64,000 bases of DNA, taken from contig NZ_JARHUJ010000008.1 in NCBI RefSeq assembly GCF_029223285.1, positions 124,001-188,000 on the forward strand, given 5' to 3'. Below, in pieces: positions 1 through 8,727 of this stretch (within the stretch, counting starts at the first letter, position 1; every line of letters begins with the position of its first letter). This DNA comes from Paraflavitalea sp. CAU 1676. Its GTDB lineage: Bacteria; Bacteroidota; Bacteroidia; Chitinophagales; Chitinophagaceae. The notes under the pieces were generated by a model. The model was not told where the DNA came from, did no database searches, and saw nothing but the letters and a program-made list of their open reading frames with translations. A program made the position numbers and the translations under genes.

Positions 1-2
1 CC

Positions 3-992
3 GATCCGGCTACGACTGCGCTGGTGGGGATGGCGCTGCTCCGTACCTCTGATAAACCCTTCGTAGGTAACAACGCAGAAAAACTGCGGAAAGCGGTTGC
101 TTATTTACTGAAAGCGGTGGAGAATACGCCCGAGCAGTCGGTCAATATTACGACCCTCACCAATACACAACCGCAAACCAAGCTGGGTAAAAATATCGAT
201 GTGATCCTTACTGCTCAATTCTTCAGCAATGCACTGCGTTATCTCAACAACAGCACCGATATGAAGGCCGAGGTGGAAAAGGCCCTGCAGAAATGCGTAG
301 CCAACATTCAAAAGGCGCAGGATAAAGATGGCGGCTGGAAAGATGGCGGCTGGGCGCCGGTGTTGCAATCTGCGCTGGCCAATAACGCACTCGAAGGCGC
401 AAAAGATGCGGGTGCAAAAGTGGATGATAAAGTAATAGAGCGTTCGCGGGATTATCAGAAACAGAATTATGATGTGAAGACCAATTCGGCTGTTACCGGC
501 AAAGCGGCGGGTGTGCTGTTGTATTCGGTAAGCAGTTCGGCCCGGGCCAGCGCGAAAGAGGCGGGCGAGGCAAAGCAGGCAATCGATCAGGCAAAAAAAG
601 CAGGAAAGCTTGATAAAAATGCTGCAGTAGATGAAGCCAACCTGGAAGTGATCGGATACAGCAAAACAGAAGCGCAGAAATATGCCACCGCTTATAAGAT
701 CAAGAATGCTGCTGCGCAACGGGCGCAGGACAAAGATGTGGAAACAGGCTTTGGTAATAATGGCGGAGAGGAGTTTTTGAGTTACCTCATGACCGGCGAG
801 TCACTGATCATTGGCGGCAATGAGTGGAAGAGCTGGTACGAGAAGATGAGTGGCCGCCTGGTACAGATCCAGAATGGCGATGGCAGCTGGAATGGGCATC
901 ATTGCATTACGAGCCCGGTGTTTTGTACGGCTACCTGTCTGCTGATCCTTTCGGTGGATAAGGATATTGATTTTCTGATCAAGACGAAATAG
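3..992 (+). CDS. Terpene-cyclase-fold (prenyltransferase/squalene oxidase repeat) protein, 5' truncated
   Basis: The reading frame is open to the left edge of the window, so the N-terminus is missing; internal GTG and ATG codons near base 24-30 are probably not the real start. Two stretches resemble the QW-type repeats of prenyltransferase/squalene cyclase (alpha/alpha) barrels: QDKDGGW in the first third and QNGDGSW near the C-terminus, which is followed by a Cys-containing hydrophobic helix. Between them lies an Ala/Lys/Glu-rich, probably helical insert. No DxDD or DxDTA cyclase motif is visible in the part present, so I infer a barrel-fold protein of unknown role, not a proven cyclase. It is followed by 135 bases with no gene. 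Confidence 0.6.
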   Translation, partial: DPATTALVGMALLRTSDKPFVGNNAEKLRKAVAYLLKAVENTPEQSVNITTLTNTQPQTKLGKNIDVILTAQFFSNALRYLNNSTDMKAEVEKALQKCVANIQKAQDKDGGWKDGGWAPVLQSALANNALEGAKDAGAKVDDKVIERSRDYQKQNYDVKTNSAVTGKAAGVLLYSVSSSARASAKEAGEAKQAIDQAKKAGKLDKNAAVDEANLEVIGYSKTEAQKYATAYKIKNAAAQRAQDKDVETGFGNNGGEEFLSYLMTGESLIIGGNEWKSWYEKMSGRLVQIQNGDGSWNGHHCITSPVFCTATCLLILSVDKDIDFLIKTK

Positions 993-1127
993 GGAGTGCG
1001 GGCGGCGGGTGAAGGATCTGCCGTGTTCGTGGTCGTGAGGCCGGTGCAGCTCATGACCGAAAAAAAATGTCTGTTTTGCTTATGTAATCGGGCCGGTGCC
1101 CGCATCTAATTAATAAATAGCCTGTTT

Positions 1128-2204
1128 ATGGCCGAACGATTGCACCTCAACATCCCCGAGCCCTGCCACGAGAACTGGCAACAGATGACTCCCAACGAGC
1201 AAGGCAGGCATTGCCTCAGCTGCCAGAAAACAGTGGTTGATTTTACGCTGATGAGTGACCAGGAAGTCTTGCGATATATTTCCACCGCTTCTACTTCGGT
1301 GTGCGGACGGTTTCACGATGATCAATTGAACAAAACCTATACAGAACAACGCATTAAACCATCTTTTACCTGGCGGTATATCTGGCAGGTGGTGGTGAGT
1401 GGGTTCTTGTTGCTCGGTCATTCTGTATCGGCCCAAACGCGTAATGTAAAGGGGAAGGTTGCTACTGTAAAGCAGGAGAAGCCGGATACCAACCTCGCAA
1501 CGAAGGGTGAAATAGTAGATGCGGTCTCCAGGGATACAATATCCTACCGCCTTACTGGCACAGTAGGTATGGTCGCGGTCTACCGGCCACACAAAAGGGT
1601 AGTATCGAAAATAGCTGGTGTGGTATTGGATGAAAATACAGGCCGTCAGATTAGTGATGCCACCATCCAAATCAAGGGAACCAATACGGGGGTGCTTACT
1701 GATGAGTACGGCGTGTTTATTGTTGATGTCAAAAGTGGAGAGCGGAAAGTTGTCATGGTTGTTAGCGCTATTGGATATACTACAAAGGAAGTAACGGTAT
1801 CTTTAAAAAGGGTGGAAAGCCTGAAGGTAGTTTTGGAGCAATCAACTACTATACTTACTGGCGAAGTAGTATGTGTGCGTAAGCCATCGAAGCGCGAACA
1901 AGTGAAGCAGGTCATCAGCGATTGGGCGTCGGTCTTTACCCGGGAGGTTAAAGTATATCCCAACCCGGTGGTGCCTGGCAGTAATGTCAATATCAGTGTC
2001 AGTTTCAAGAAGACGGGCGATTACAAGCTGGAGTTGATGGATGCCGGTGGCCGTATCGTACATGTGCAGGGCCTGCAGGTGGTAGACAAAGAACAGGTAG
2101 TGGCCATGCCCACCCAATCGACCTGGACGAGTGGAGTTTATTGGCTGCGTATTGCAGGCGCCAATAATAAAAAGGTTTATCAAACCAAGGTAGTGCTACA
2201 ATAA
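1128..2204 (+). CDS. Four-Cys N-terminal module, CarboxypepD_reg-like domain and T9SS type A sorting protein (copy 1)
   Basis: 358 aa. Residues 1-62 form a soluble module with C13, C29-x2-C32 and C59, a spacing compatible with metal binding. A hydrophobic segment follows at about 83-102 and ends in SVSAQT, which looks like a signal-peptidase site. Then comes a carboxypeptidase-regulatory-like beta-sandwich (about 165-235; GVVLDENTG, GYTTKEV) and a C-terminal T9SS type A sorting domain (VYPNPV ... GVYWLRI ... VVLQ). The export-like segment after about 80 cytoplasmic-looking residues is unusual. The protein is a clear paralogue of the next gene, 47 bases downstream, and residues 9-60 are almost identical in the two. 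Function unknown; probably envelope-anchored or surface-exported. Confidence 0.8.
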   Translation: MAERLHLNIPEPCHENWQQMTPNEQGRHCLSCQKTVVDFTLMSDQEVLRYISTASTSVCGRFHDDQLNKTYTEQRIKPSFTWRYIWQVVVSGFLLLGHSVSAQTRNVKGKVATVKQEKPDTNLATKGEIVDAVSRDTISYRLTGTVGMVAVYRPHKRVVSKIAGVVLDENTGRQISDATIQIKGTNTGVLTDEYGVFIVDVKSGERKVVMVVSAIGYTTKEVTVSLKRVESLKVVLEQSTTILTGEVVCVRKPSKREQVKQVISDWASVFTREVKVYPNPVVPGSNVNISVSFKKTGDYKLELMDAGGRIVHVQGLQVVDKEQVVAMPTQSTWTSGVYWLRIAGANNKKVYQTKVVLQ

Positions 2205-2251
2205 CCCGATTGGACCAGTGGGCTTCTCCCAATAATTTAAACCAACTGTAT

Positions 2252-3901
2252 ATGTCTACACCTTTACGCCTTACCATTCCCGAGCCTTGTCACGAGAACT
2301 GGCAACAGATGACGCCCAACGAGCAGGGCAGGCATTGCCTCAGCTGCCAGAAAACGGTGGTTGATTTTACCTTGATGAGCGACCAGGAAGTGTTGCAGTA
2401 CATATCGACAGCTTCATCATCTGTTTGTGGTCGATTCAACAATGACCAACTGAACAAAACCTACCAGGAAAGAAAGATCAAGCCATCGTTTACCGTAAGG
2501 TATGCCTGGCATATCCTGGTGAGTGCTTTCCTATGGGTGGGGCAATCGGTGGCCGCGCAGACCAATTCGGTAACGCAGGGTGATGTAGACTATATGAAGA
2601 TAGAGAAGCCGAAAACAGAGAAGCCTAAAAAGAAACGAACCCGGAAGATCAACACGGAAATTAAATTGGCTGATTTTGCAAAGCTCTTTGGTGGAAGTAC
2701 GACCATGGAAAAGGTCGAGGGATTCCAAACGCTTGGGTATACTGTAATCCATGATGACGGAATTCCATGGAGGCAGCCTGTTAGTTTTTCACCGTTAAAA
2801 ACCTTTGGCCTGGTGCTGAACGAAAAAACGGGAAAGCCGCTCGATAGTGTATCGGTACGGATCCTGGGCAGTAAGGTAGACCTGCCGGTAGATAAGGAGG
2901 GGAATTTTGAATTTGTTTTCACCGGTGAGGGTGCTACTGTAACCCTGGAAATCGATGCCAAGGGGTTTGAAAAACGTGTAATGGATATCCCAGCTTACAG
3001 TGTACGAAGAGTGGAGATATTGATAAAACCTGCTGAAACCCATGAGCGCGGTGCGGAGAGTAAGGAGCTTGCAGCAAATGGTCCTGTTACCGAGGAATTG
3101 GGTATGGTAGGCATGGTGGTACCTGTGATCGTAAAAGGAGAACCTATACTCCGTAAAGAAGTAACCGAACCAACACTAGGGACACCTGTAATATGGAAAG
3201 AAGACGAAAAAGAAAAATCCGTAGCGGTTGCCACTCCCGCCACAGAAATCCGTGGTTTGATAAAGGACGATCAGACGCAATTTCCTGTAGGTTTTGCTAC
3301 CGTGCGGGTAAAAGGAAGTGAATTATCGGTGGCTGCGGATGAGCAGGGGCAATTTGAATGGCCATCAGTGAAGAATGGCCAGGAGCTCGTGTTAGTGATC
3401 AGTGCAGTTGGTTATGAGACCCGGGAGGTGACGATTACGAAAGAAAGCAAGGGCTTGCAGGAGATAACATTGACGCCCGAAGCTGATGAGTTGAAAGCGG
3501 TAGAGGTAAGGGGATATTCAGGCCGAAAGGTTTGTACTGATATGGTGGGTTCTGTAGTGATGGTAACGAAGGTCCCACTTAAAGAACAGGTATTACGTAC
3601 CGTAAAAGACACCCTGCAATCCTGGCTGCCCATGAAGCGCGAGATCACGGCTTACCCCAACCCGGCCGTGAAGGGTAATCAGGTGAACCTGCGGCTGGAT
3701 CTGCCCAAGACCGGCGCATACAGGCTCGAGCTCCTGGATGCAAGCGGGCGTATAGTTCATGCCCAGCAAATACAGGTAGCGCAGCCCTCGCAAGTGGCCA
3801 GCATACCGACGCAAAGCATATGGAGTGCCGGTATTTATTGGTTAAGGTTATCGAATGCTGCCGACAAAAAGATTTACCAAACCAAAGTGATGTTGCGGTA
3901 G
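2252..3901 (+). CDS. Four-Cys N-terminal module, two CarboxypepD_reg-like domains and T9SS type A sorting protein (copy 2)
   Basis: 549 aa from ATG 2252, chosen because MSTPLRLTIPEPC aligns with the start of the upstream paralogue; an in-frame start at 2210 would add 14 unmatched residues. It has the same Cys positions (13, 29, 32, 59) and the same hydrophobic export-like segment ending in SVAAQT. The body carries two carboxypeptidase-regulatory-like domains (GLVLNEKTGKPLDSV, and IRGLIKDDQTQFPVGFATV), separated by a charged linker, and a C-terminal T9SS sorting domain (AYPNPAVKG ... GIYWLRL). It probably arose with copy 1 by tandem duplication followed by gain or loss of a domain. A strong terminator follows. 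Function unknown. Confidence 0.8.
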   Translation: MSTPLRLTIPEPCHENWQQMTPNEQGRHCLSCQKTVVDFTLMSDQEVLQYISTASSSVCGRFNNDQLNKTYQERKIKPSFTVRYAWHILVSAFLWVGQSVAAQTNSVTQGDVDYMKIEKPKTEKPKKKRTRKINTEIKLADFAKLFGGSTTMEKVEGFQTLGYTVIHDDGIPWRQPVSFSPLKTFGLVLNEKTGKPLDSVSVRILGSKVDLPVDKEGNFEFVFTGEGATVTLEIDAKGFEKRVMDIPAYSVRRVEILIKPAETHERGAESKELAANGPVTEELGMVGMVVPVIVKGEPILRKEVTEPTLGTPVIWKEDEKEKSVAVATPATEIRGLIKDDQTQFPVGFATVRVKGSELSVAADEQGQFEWPSVKNGQELVLVISAVGYETREVTITKESKGLQEITLTPEADELKAVEVRGYSGRKVCTDMVGSVVMVTKVPLKEQVLRTVKDTLQSWLPMKREITAYPNPAVKGNQVNLRLDLPKTGAYRLELLDASGRIVHAQQIQVAQPSQVASIPTQSIWSAGIYWLRLSNAADKKIYQTKVMLR

Positions 3902-3939
3902 GATAGGGGTTTGGTAAAGGATACACTCAATAGTAGTTG

Positions 3940-3971
3940 CACCAACTGTTTTGTACGGTTGGTGTTTTTTT
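3940..3971 (+). terminator. Rho-independent terminator after the paralogue pair
   Basis: The stem pairs CACCAAC (3940-3946) with GTTGGTG (3958-3964), followed by seven T. It ends transcription of the gene stopping at 3901. It also argues that the convergent repressor gene should end before this point. Confidence 0.8.
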
Positions 3972-4001
3972 GTTGGGTGCCTGAACTGCGATGGGTATCT
4001 A

Positions 4002-4795
4002 TTATTTTCTTTTTTCGAGTTTATCGACCCGGTCCTCGAGGCGCTGCAAGCGGCCGTAGTACTGGTCGTGAATGTTGGGCATTTAGCGGAGAGGTACCAC
4101 TCTGCATACCAGATCGTATTGATCTCTTCGCTGGTAAGATTAAAGTTGCCGTAGGATGCTTTATCGGGGTTGTCGGACATCAGGACCAAAAAACCCTGCT
4201 TAAGTCTGTTCTTAATTCGCTTAAGATAAGTTTTACCTTCTGTTGAACTAACTACGTAAATGCGTTCGTCTTGCATGTCGACCCACTCGCTTTTTTCCAG
4301 CAGGCGAATAATCATCAGTCCGCCATCCTGTAGGGTCGGACTCATACTTTCTCCTTTAATATTTACACATAAGTAGGTGGCTTTCTTTCTAAGCAGATTG
4401 GAGGGCAGGTGCACAGCCGCGGCATTGGATATAAAGTCGTTGTTGTAGTATCCGCCACCGGCTGCCACCTGGATATCGGTAACCGGGATGGATATGTCTT
4501 CGTACCGAAGGGAACTGTTGGCGGCTTTGCCGGTTTTGGCTGCAGGAGATCTTTGTGTAGCCATGGAGGCAGGTTTGATCATTTCACCGCGGCCGGTTAT
4601 TAACCAGTCGATATTGAGGTCTGCAAACTTGTTTGCAATGTCTGCCACTATATCAAATGACGGCTTTGCATTTTCAATCCTGAACAGCCGGGATATTTTT
4701 TCCGGACTATTATAGCCCAGCGTTTCTGCCAGCTGACTATAGTTGAGATCTTTCAAATCCAGTAATTGTTTTATGCGCGTAACGATGGCTTCCAA
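4002..4795 (-). CDS. XRE-family repressor with S24 (LexA/C2-type) autoprotease domain, frameshifted at its C-terminus
   Basis: The N-terminal helix-turn-helix (about 5-65) binds DNA. The S24 domain carries an Ala-Gly cleavage site (A112-G113 in QVAAGGG), Ser150 in GESMSP and Lys192 in YLKRI, so self-cleavage looks possible. The uninterrupted frame runs to 3848, but after K238 it turns to low-complexity sequence, crosses the neighbour's terminator and enters the neighbour antisense. Moving to the -1 frame at 4082-4084 (AAA on this strand) gives MPNIHDQYYGRLQRLEDRV and a coiled-coil end at a TAA at 4002-4004, 264 aa in total, which fits the family. Either one A has been lost or the read has an error. 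The start is TTG, because an in-frame stop lies just upstream. The gene is divergent from the tailspike-like gene. Confidence 0.8.
4622..4637. promoter_or_regulatory. Intragenic dyad, candidate auxiliary operator of the S24 repressor
   Basis: The 16-base site TGCAAACTTGTTTGCA has perfect 7-base arms around a 2-base centre. It lies within the HTH-coding part of the repressor gene and differs in one base from the dyad at 4840-4855 in the divergent promoter region. Confidence 0.45.
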
Positions 4796-4829
4796 GTGTA
4801 TTACTTTTCAGTAAAAATAATGCAAAATG

Positions 4830-4855
4830 GTTTGTGGTGTGCAAACTTGTTTGTA
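4830..4855. promoter_or_regulatory. Candidate operator between the repressor and the tailspike-like gene
   Basis: The site TGCAAACTTGTTTGTA (4840-4855) matches the intragenic site in 15 of 16 bases. A further GTTTG at 4830-4834 forms a second inverted pairing with CAAAC at 4842-4846, giving GTTTG-N7-CAAAC-N2-GTTTG. It lies 35-60 bases upstream of the repressor start and about 135 bases upstream of the gene at 4989. It is likely bound by the S24 repressor (inference). Confidence 0.5.
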
Positions 4856-4988
4856 TTATTGTATTGCGATTCACAAATACTACACAGGTTCCCAAAGACA
4901 CAATTCCCTCCACGCCATCAGGCTCTATTGAATGCTTTTTATCAGGCAGGTTTTAATCAAATGGTTTTATAATTAAATCTTATCCAGA

Positions 4989-7808
4989 ATGAGTAACACG
5001 TACACGGGAGTTATCGATCCCGCAGTGATTCCTGCTGCCCAGGCGGCACAAATGTTTCCCAACGACAGGCAGGGTACGTTGGTTGAGTTGGCATCTTTGC
5101 CTGCCGGCGCTTCGGTAGATGGTATATTTTATCTTAACGGAACAGCAGGCACCTATCTTAAGCGGGTCATGGATGGTCCTGTAAGGGCTGTACACTGCGG
5201 TATCTACGGCGACGGTACCGACCAGACCCTCAAGATTAACACCGCCTTTACACACGCGGGCATTACGGAGATCGTATTCGACTATGCGGCAGGTGCAGAC
5301 ATTGTAGTGAATGGCACAGTTACCATTCCGGCGGGTAAGCGAATTGTCTTTCGCAGTGGTAACAAACTGACTGGTTCGGGTACGATCAATGGTGGCATTA
5401 TCGATGCGGGTTATGATCAGCAGATCTTTGCTACCAGCTTAACGGTAAATCCTTCGGGTATCACTACCGATAAGGTGAGTGCTAAATGGTTTGGTGCCAA
5501 AGGCGATAACTCGACAGATGACACAGTAGCCTTGCAAAAAGCTATTGACTGTGTGGTCAGAAATTCCGGATGTGGCGGTCATCTTTTTATTCCTGCAGGC
5601 CGGTATAAAACAACCAAAGGGTTGCTGGCTTTTAAGGATATGGATGCCAATGGAGTTCCTGAGAGCGTGAACATCAGGATCTCAGGTACCATCAGTGCCT
5701 ATATCAGCGATAGTTTCGAGTCGGTGATCGTTTGTTATCATACAGACAATTTTGGTTTGGCGATCCAGCGTGGTAAGGGTTGCATCGTGGAATACCTGAC
5801 GATTCAGGGGCCCAATGTGCTGAACTATCCATTGGCAACAGCGTGGAATGCATCCACAAGCTACAAGATCAACAGCAGCATCCGGGACAATGCTTATTCT
5901 CCCTTTGCCGGTATCGTGTTGGATCCATTTCATTCAAATGTTAACGGTACAGACCGCTATCCGGGGTTTGAAAGTTATTATGCTGCGGTTACGGGCAACG
6001 GAGGTTCTACGGACTGTAAGTTCCTCAATTGTTCTGTGAATGGGTTTTATGTAGGGATTATTCTTACGCCAAATTACGGTACCCAAAACAATGAGTCGCA
6101 CTTGTTCGATGGTATCTGGTTATCGAATTGCCGGGATGGTGTCGTGACCACGAATTCGCAGGAACGCCAAACAAAGTGTACCAATTTCAAGATATGGAAT
6201 TCCGTGAGAACTTGCTTCAGAACAAACGGATATGGCGCTAATCGTGGCGATGTGCCAGCTATCGACAACCTGAATGTAGCGGGAAATATCTATGAGTTGT
6301 TCTATTTCAGCGGCACCGGCGGTTATTTTTCTCACCTCCGGGCAAAAAACATTCATGCCGAATCTTTTCGGAGAATAGGCGTGTTGTTTACTCTTACGGC
6401 TGAAATTGCCGATTCGCATTTCAACCTGCTGCCAAGTGCTTATGATCAAACTACACCTGATTGGTTCGTTACCGGATTTCGTATCAAGTTTACCAATTCC
6501 GTGATCGTATCTTACGACGGAGGTATACGAATTCCGCTGAATATAGCAGCAGCTGTCTCCAATACGATGGTTGAGTTCGATAATTGTTTGTTGTCGAACC
6601 AGGTTGCATCTGTGAGCAACCCTAACTGGACGCTGGATGACCACAATATCACTTACAGGAAATGTTCTACTTATGTTGAAGGTGGAAAAATGAACGATGA
6701 CAAATTCATCAGTTCACAATTCAGTAACTACCGCTACTTTGGTTATGGCAGTCAGCTGGAATTTGCCGGCTTCGGCAAGGAGATTGTGAGCAGCGCCTAT
6801 GGAACTTATCCACGTAAATACTGGCATCAGAAAAGAAGGGTATTATCTCCGCTGGTAAGGAGGATCTACATTGGACAGGTAGCCGTTACAGTGGCCGGCA
6901 ACAAACTTAGTGCTACCGCAACCATTGCCGGATTGCCTAAGCTTTATGAAGGCTTGCTGGTTCATGCAACCGGACTTAATATACCGGTTCCTGAAGCGGC
7001 CATTACCATGGATTCGGGTCAGATCATGCGCGTCAAGGATATCAATACTACCACTGGGGTTGTGACCTTCGACCGCCTGATCGATTCTCTTACAACTGGC
7101 AGCTACTTTATTTCGGTAGAAGTGATTGCTCCTGTGAGTGTGGTAACCGTTGGTAGCATTTCGGGAAACACTGCAACGAATGTGATTACAGAAGGATCTA
7201 CTACGACGAATAGCTTAACTGGTCCGGTGTGGGTGGTGGCCGATGGGTTTGCCAATAGCGTTGCTTCCGGTACCAGTTCTACAATCACGTTCAACTATAA
7301 CGTTCCTTATCCTCAGGATCGTGCAATTATTGCCAGTTATGAGTATGAAGAGAGTGGGCAAAGTTACATGCATCCCCTGGATAGTAGTTTTGTGCCTCTC
7401 GGAACAGTATTTACCAAAGGCGCGCTCTATACGAACAGCGATTCGGCTACTGCCAATGTGGCCGGTTGGTTGTGTACCAGAACGGGCGTAAAAGGTTCTT
7501 CTATTCCGCCAGAGTTCAAGGTCATCTATGCTACTGATAACAACAATACCTCGGTAACGCTCAATGCGAATGGTTCTGTTGCTATCCCGGCTGGTGAGTT
7601 GGTGAGTTATATTGTTGTGAAAACAGCCAATGCTGCAACCAGCTTCAAGATCGGCACTACCGCCGGCGGAGGAGAGATTGAGCCTGGGGTGAACCTTCCG
7701 GCAGGGAACGCAAAGACCTGGAATCCCGGTTTGTACTTCTCTGTTGCAGGAACATTGTATTTCACCAACGTGCCTGTTGGTACCGAAATATTGATTAAGA
7801 AGGCATAA
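4989..7808 (+). CDS. Tailspike-like protein with pectate-lyase-superfamily beta-helix
   Basis: 939 aa with no signal peptide. The region around 165-200 has the signature of the pectate_lyase_3/tailspike family (KWFGAKGDNSTDDTVALQ, then FIPAGRYKT), which starts a right-handed beta-helix covering roughly 165-600. The first 150 residues contain a smaller strand-rich head (GTVTIPAGKR...), and the last 300 residues are Thr/Val/Ser-rich beta-sandwich-like sequence. Proteins of this build are phage receptor-binding tailspikes or secreted polysaccharide lyases; the lack of a signal peptide favours the former type. No other phage structural gene is next to it. It is divergent from an S24 repressor and may be controlled by it (inference). 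Catalytic residues were not identified. Confidence 0.7.
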   Translation: MSNTYTGVIDPAVIPAAQAAQMFPNDRQGTLVELASLPAGASVDGIFYLNGTAGTYLKRVMDGPVRAVHCGIYGDGTDQTLKINTAFTHAGITEIVFDYAAGADIVVNGTVTIPAGKRIVFRSGNKLTGSGTINGGIIDAGYDQQIFATSLTVNPSGITTDKVSAKWFGAKGDNSTDDTVALQKAIDCVVRNSGCGGHLFIPAGRYKTTKGLLAFKDMDANGVPESVNIRISGTISAYISDSFESVIVCYHTDNFGLAIQRGKGCIVEYLTIQGPNVLNYPLATAWNASTSYKINSSIRDNAYSPFAGIVLDPFHSNVNGTDRYPGFESYYAAVTGNGGSTDCKFLNCSVNGFYVGIILTPNYGTQNNESHLFDGIWLSNCRDGVVTTNSQERQTKCTNFKIWNSVRTCFRTNGYGANRGDVPAIDNLNVAGNIYELFYFSGTGGYFSHLRAKNIHAESFRRIGVLFTLTAEIADSHFNLLPSAYDQTTPDWFVTGFRIKFTNSVIVSYDGGIRIPLNIAAAVSNTMVEFDNCLLSNQVASVSNPNWTLDDHNITYRKCSTYVEGGKMNDDKFISSQFSNYRYFGYGSQLEFAGFGKEIVSSAYGTYPRKYWHQKRRVLSPLVRRIYIGQVAVTVAGNKLSATATIAGLPKLYEGLLVHATGLNIPVPEAAITMDSGQIMRVKDINTTTGVVTFDRLIDSLTTGSYFISVEVIAPVSVVTVGSISGNTATNVITEGSTTTNSLTGPVWVVADGFANSVASGTSSTITFNYNVPYPQDRAIIASYEYEESGQSYMHPLDSSFVPLGTVFTKGALYTNSDSATANVAGWLCTRTGVKGSSIPPEFKVIYATDNNNTSVTLNANGSVAIPAGELVSYIVVKTANAATSFKIGTTAGGGEIEPGVNLPAGNAKTWNPGLYFSVAGTLYFTNVPVGTEILIKKA

Positions 7809-7821
7809 GGTTATAGCTGGG

Positions 7822-8724
7822 TCATGTTTTAAAAGCAGGGTGGAAGCGCTGCAGCGTATCGCGCAAAAAATCGCGGTCGAGGTGTGTGTAGATCTCCGTA
7901 GTGGTGATGCTTTCATGGCCCAGCATTTCCTGTACCGCCCGCAGGTCGGCCCCGCCCTCCACGAGGTGGGTGGCAAAAGAGTGACGGAAGGTGTGCGGAC
8001 TGATGTTCTTGGTGATGCCGGCCTTTTTTACCAGGTCTTTCAGCATCAGAAAGATCATGACCCGGGAGAGTTTACTGCCCCGCCGGTTCAGGAACAAAAA
8101 ATCTTCCTGCCCTTTTTTGATGGGCATGTGTACCCGGATATCGTTGCAGTAAATATGGATGTATTTAATGGCGGCTGTGCCGATGGGTACCAGTCTTTCT
8201 TTGTCGCCCTTGCCCACTACACGGATAAAGCCCGCATCGAAATATAGTTGGGAGAGTTTAAGGTTGATCACTTCACTTACGCGTAAGCCGCAACTATACA
8301 TCGTTTCCAGGATCGCTTTGTTGCGGCCGCCTTCAGGTTTGCTGAGGTCGATCTGGTTGATGATGGTCTCGATCTCCGAAAAGCTCAATACATCGGGCAG
8401 TGCCCTTTTCAGTTTGGGAGCTTCGAGCAGTACAGTAGGATCGTTGTTTACAATCTGCTCGATGGAGCAGTACTTATAGAATGCGCGAATGCCGGAGATG
8501 ATGCGCGCTTGTGAGGTGGGTGTCATGCCCAGTTCGGCCACCCAGTGAACAAACTGTTGCAGATCGGCCAGTTCGAGGGCTGCCGGGTTTTTCTCCAAAC
8601 CGTTTTGTAGCAGGAATTGAGTGAGCTTCTCGAGGTCGCGGCCATAGGCTTCCACGGAATTATCGGACAATGATTTTTCCAGTTGCAGAAAGGCCTTGAA
8701 TCCTTTTTTATAAGGTTCCCACAT
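7822..8724 (-). CDS. xerD: Tyrosine recombinase XerD
   Basis: 300 aa, the usual length. It has the N-terminal SAM-like core-binding domain (1-100) and a C-terminal catalytic domain with the full set R148 (CGLRVSE), K172 (GKGDKE), H244-x2-R247 (HTFRHS), H270 (LGHES) and nucleophile Y279 (TTEIYTH). With XerC it resolves chromosome dimers at dif. The sequence resembles chromosomal XerD more than phage integrases. It lies 3 bases downstream of the cysteine-cluster gene, probably as an operon, and converges with the tailspike-like gene, leaving 13 bases between stops. Confidence 0.92.
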   Translation of the reverse strand: MWEPYKKGFKAFLQLEKSLSDNSVEAYGRDLEKLTQFLLQNGLEKNPAALELADLQQFVHWVAELGMTPTSQARIISGIRAFYKYCSIEQIVNNDPTVLLEAPKLKRALPDVLSFSEIETIINQIDLSKPEGGRNKAILETMYSCGLRVSEVINLKLSQLYFDAGFIRVVGKGDKERLVPIGTAAIKYIHIYCNDIRVHMPIKKGQEDFLFLNRRGSKLSRVMIFLMLKDLVKKAGITKNISPHTFRHSFATHLVEGGADLRAVQEMLGHESITTTEIYTHLDRDFLRDTLQRFHPAFKT

Positions 8725-8727
8725 AGG

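Noticed and set aside
3848-4001. Continuation of the repressor frame to 3848
   Set aside because: It crosses a strong terminator and the antisense end of the neighbouring gene, and its sequence is low-complexity; the frameshifted end at 4002 fits better.
7215-7976. 253-aa minus-strand ORF
   Set aside because: It overlaps antisense to the end of the tailspike-like gene and the end of xerD; composition looks like shadow sequence.
7822-8724. Phage or island integrase for the tailspike/repressor region
   Set aside because: The sequence and length match chromosomal XerD, and it is operonic with a housekeeping-type gene; no attachment repeats were seen.
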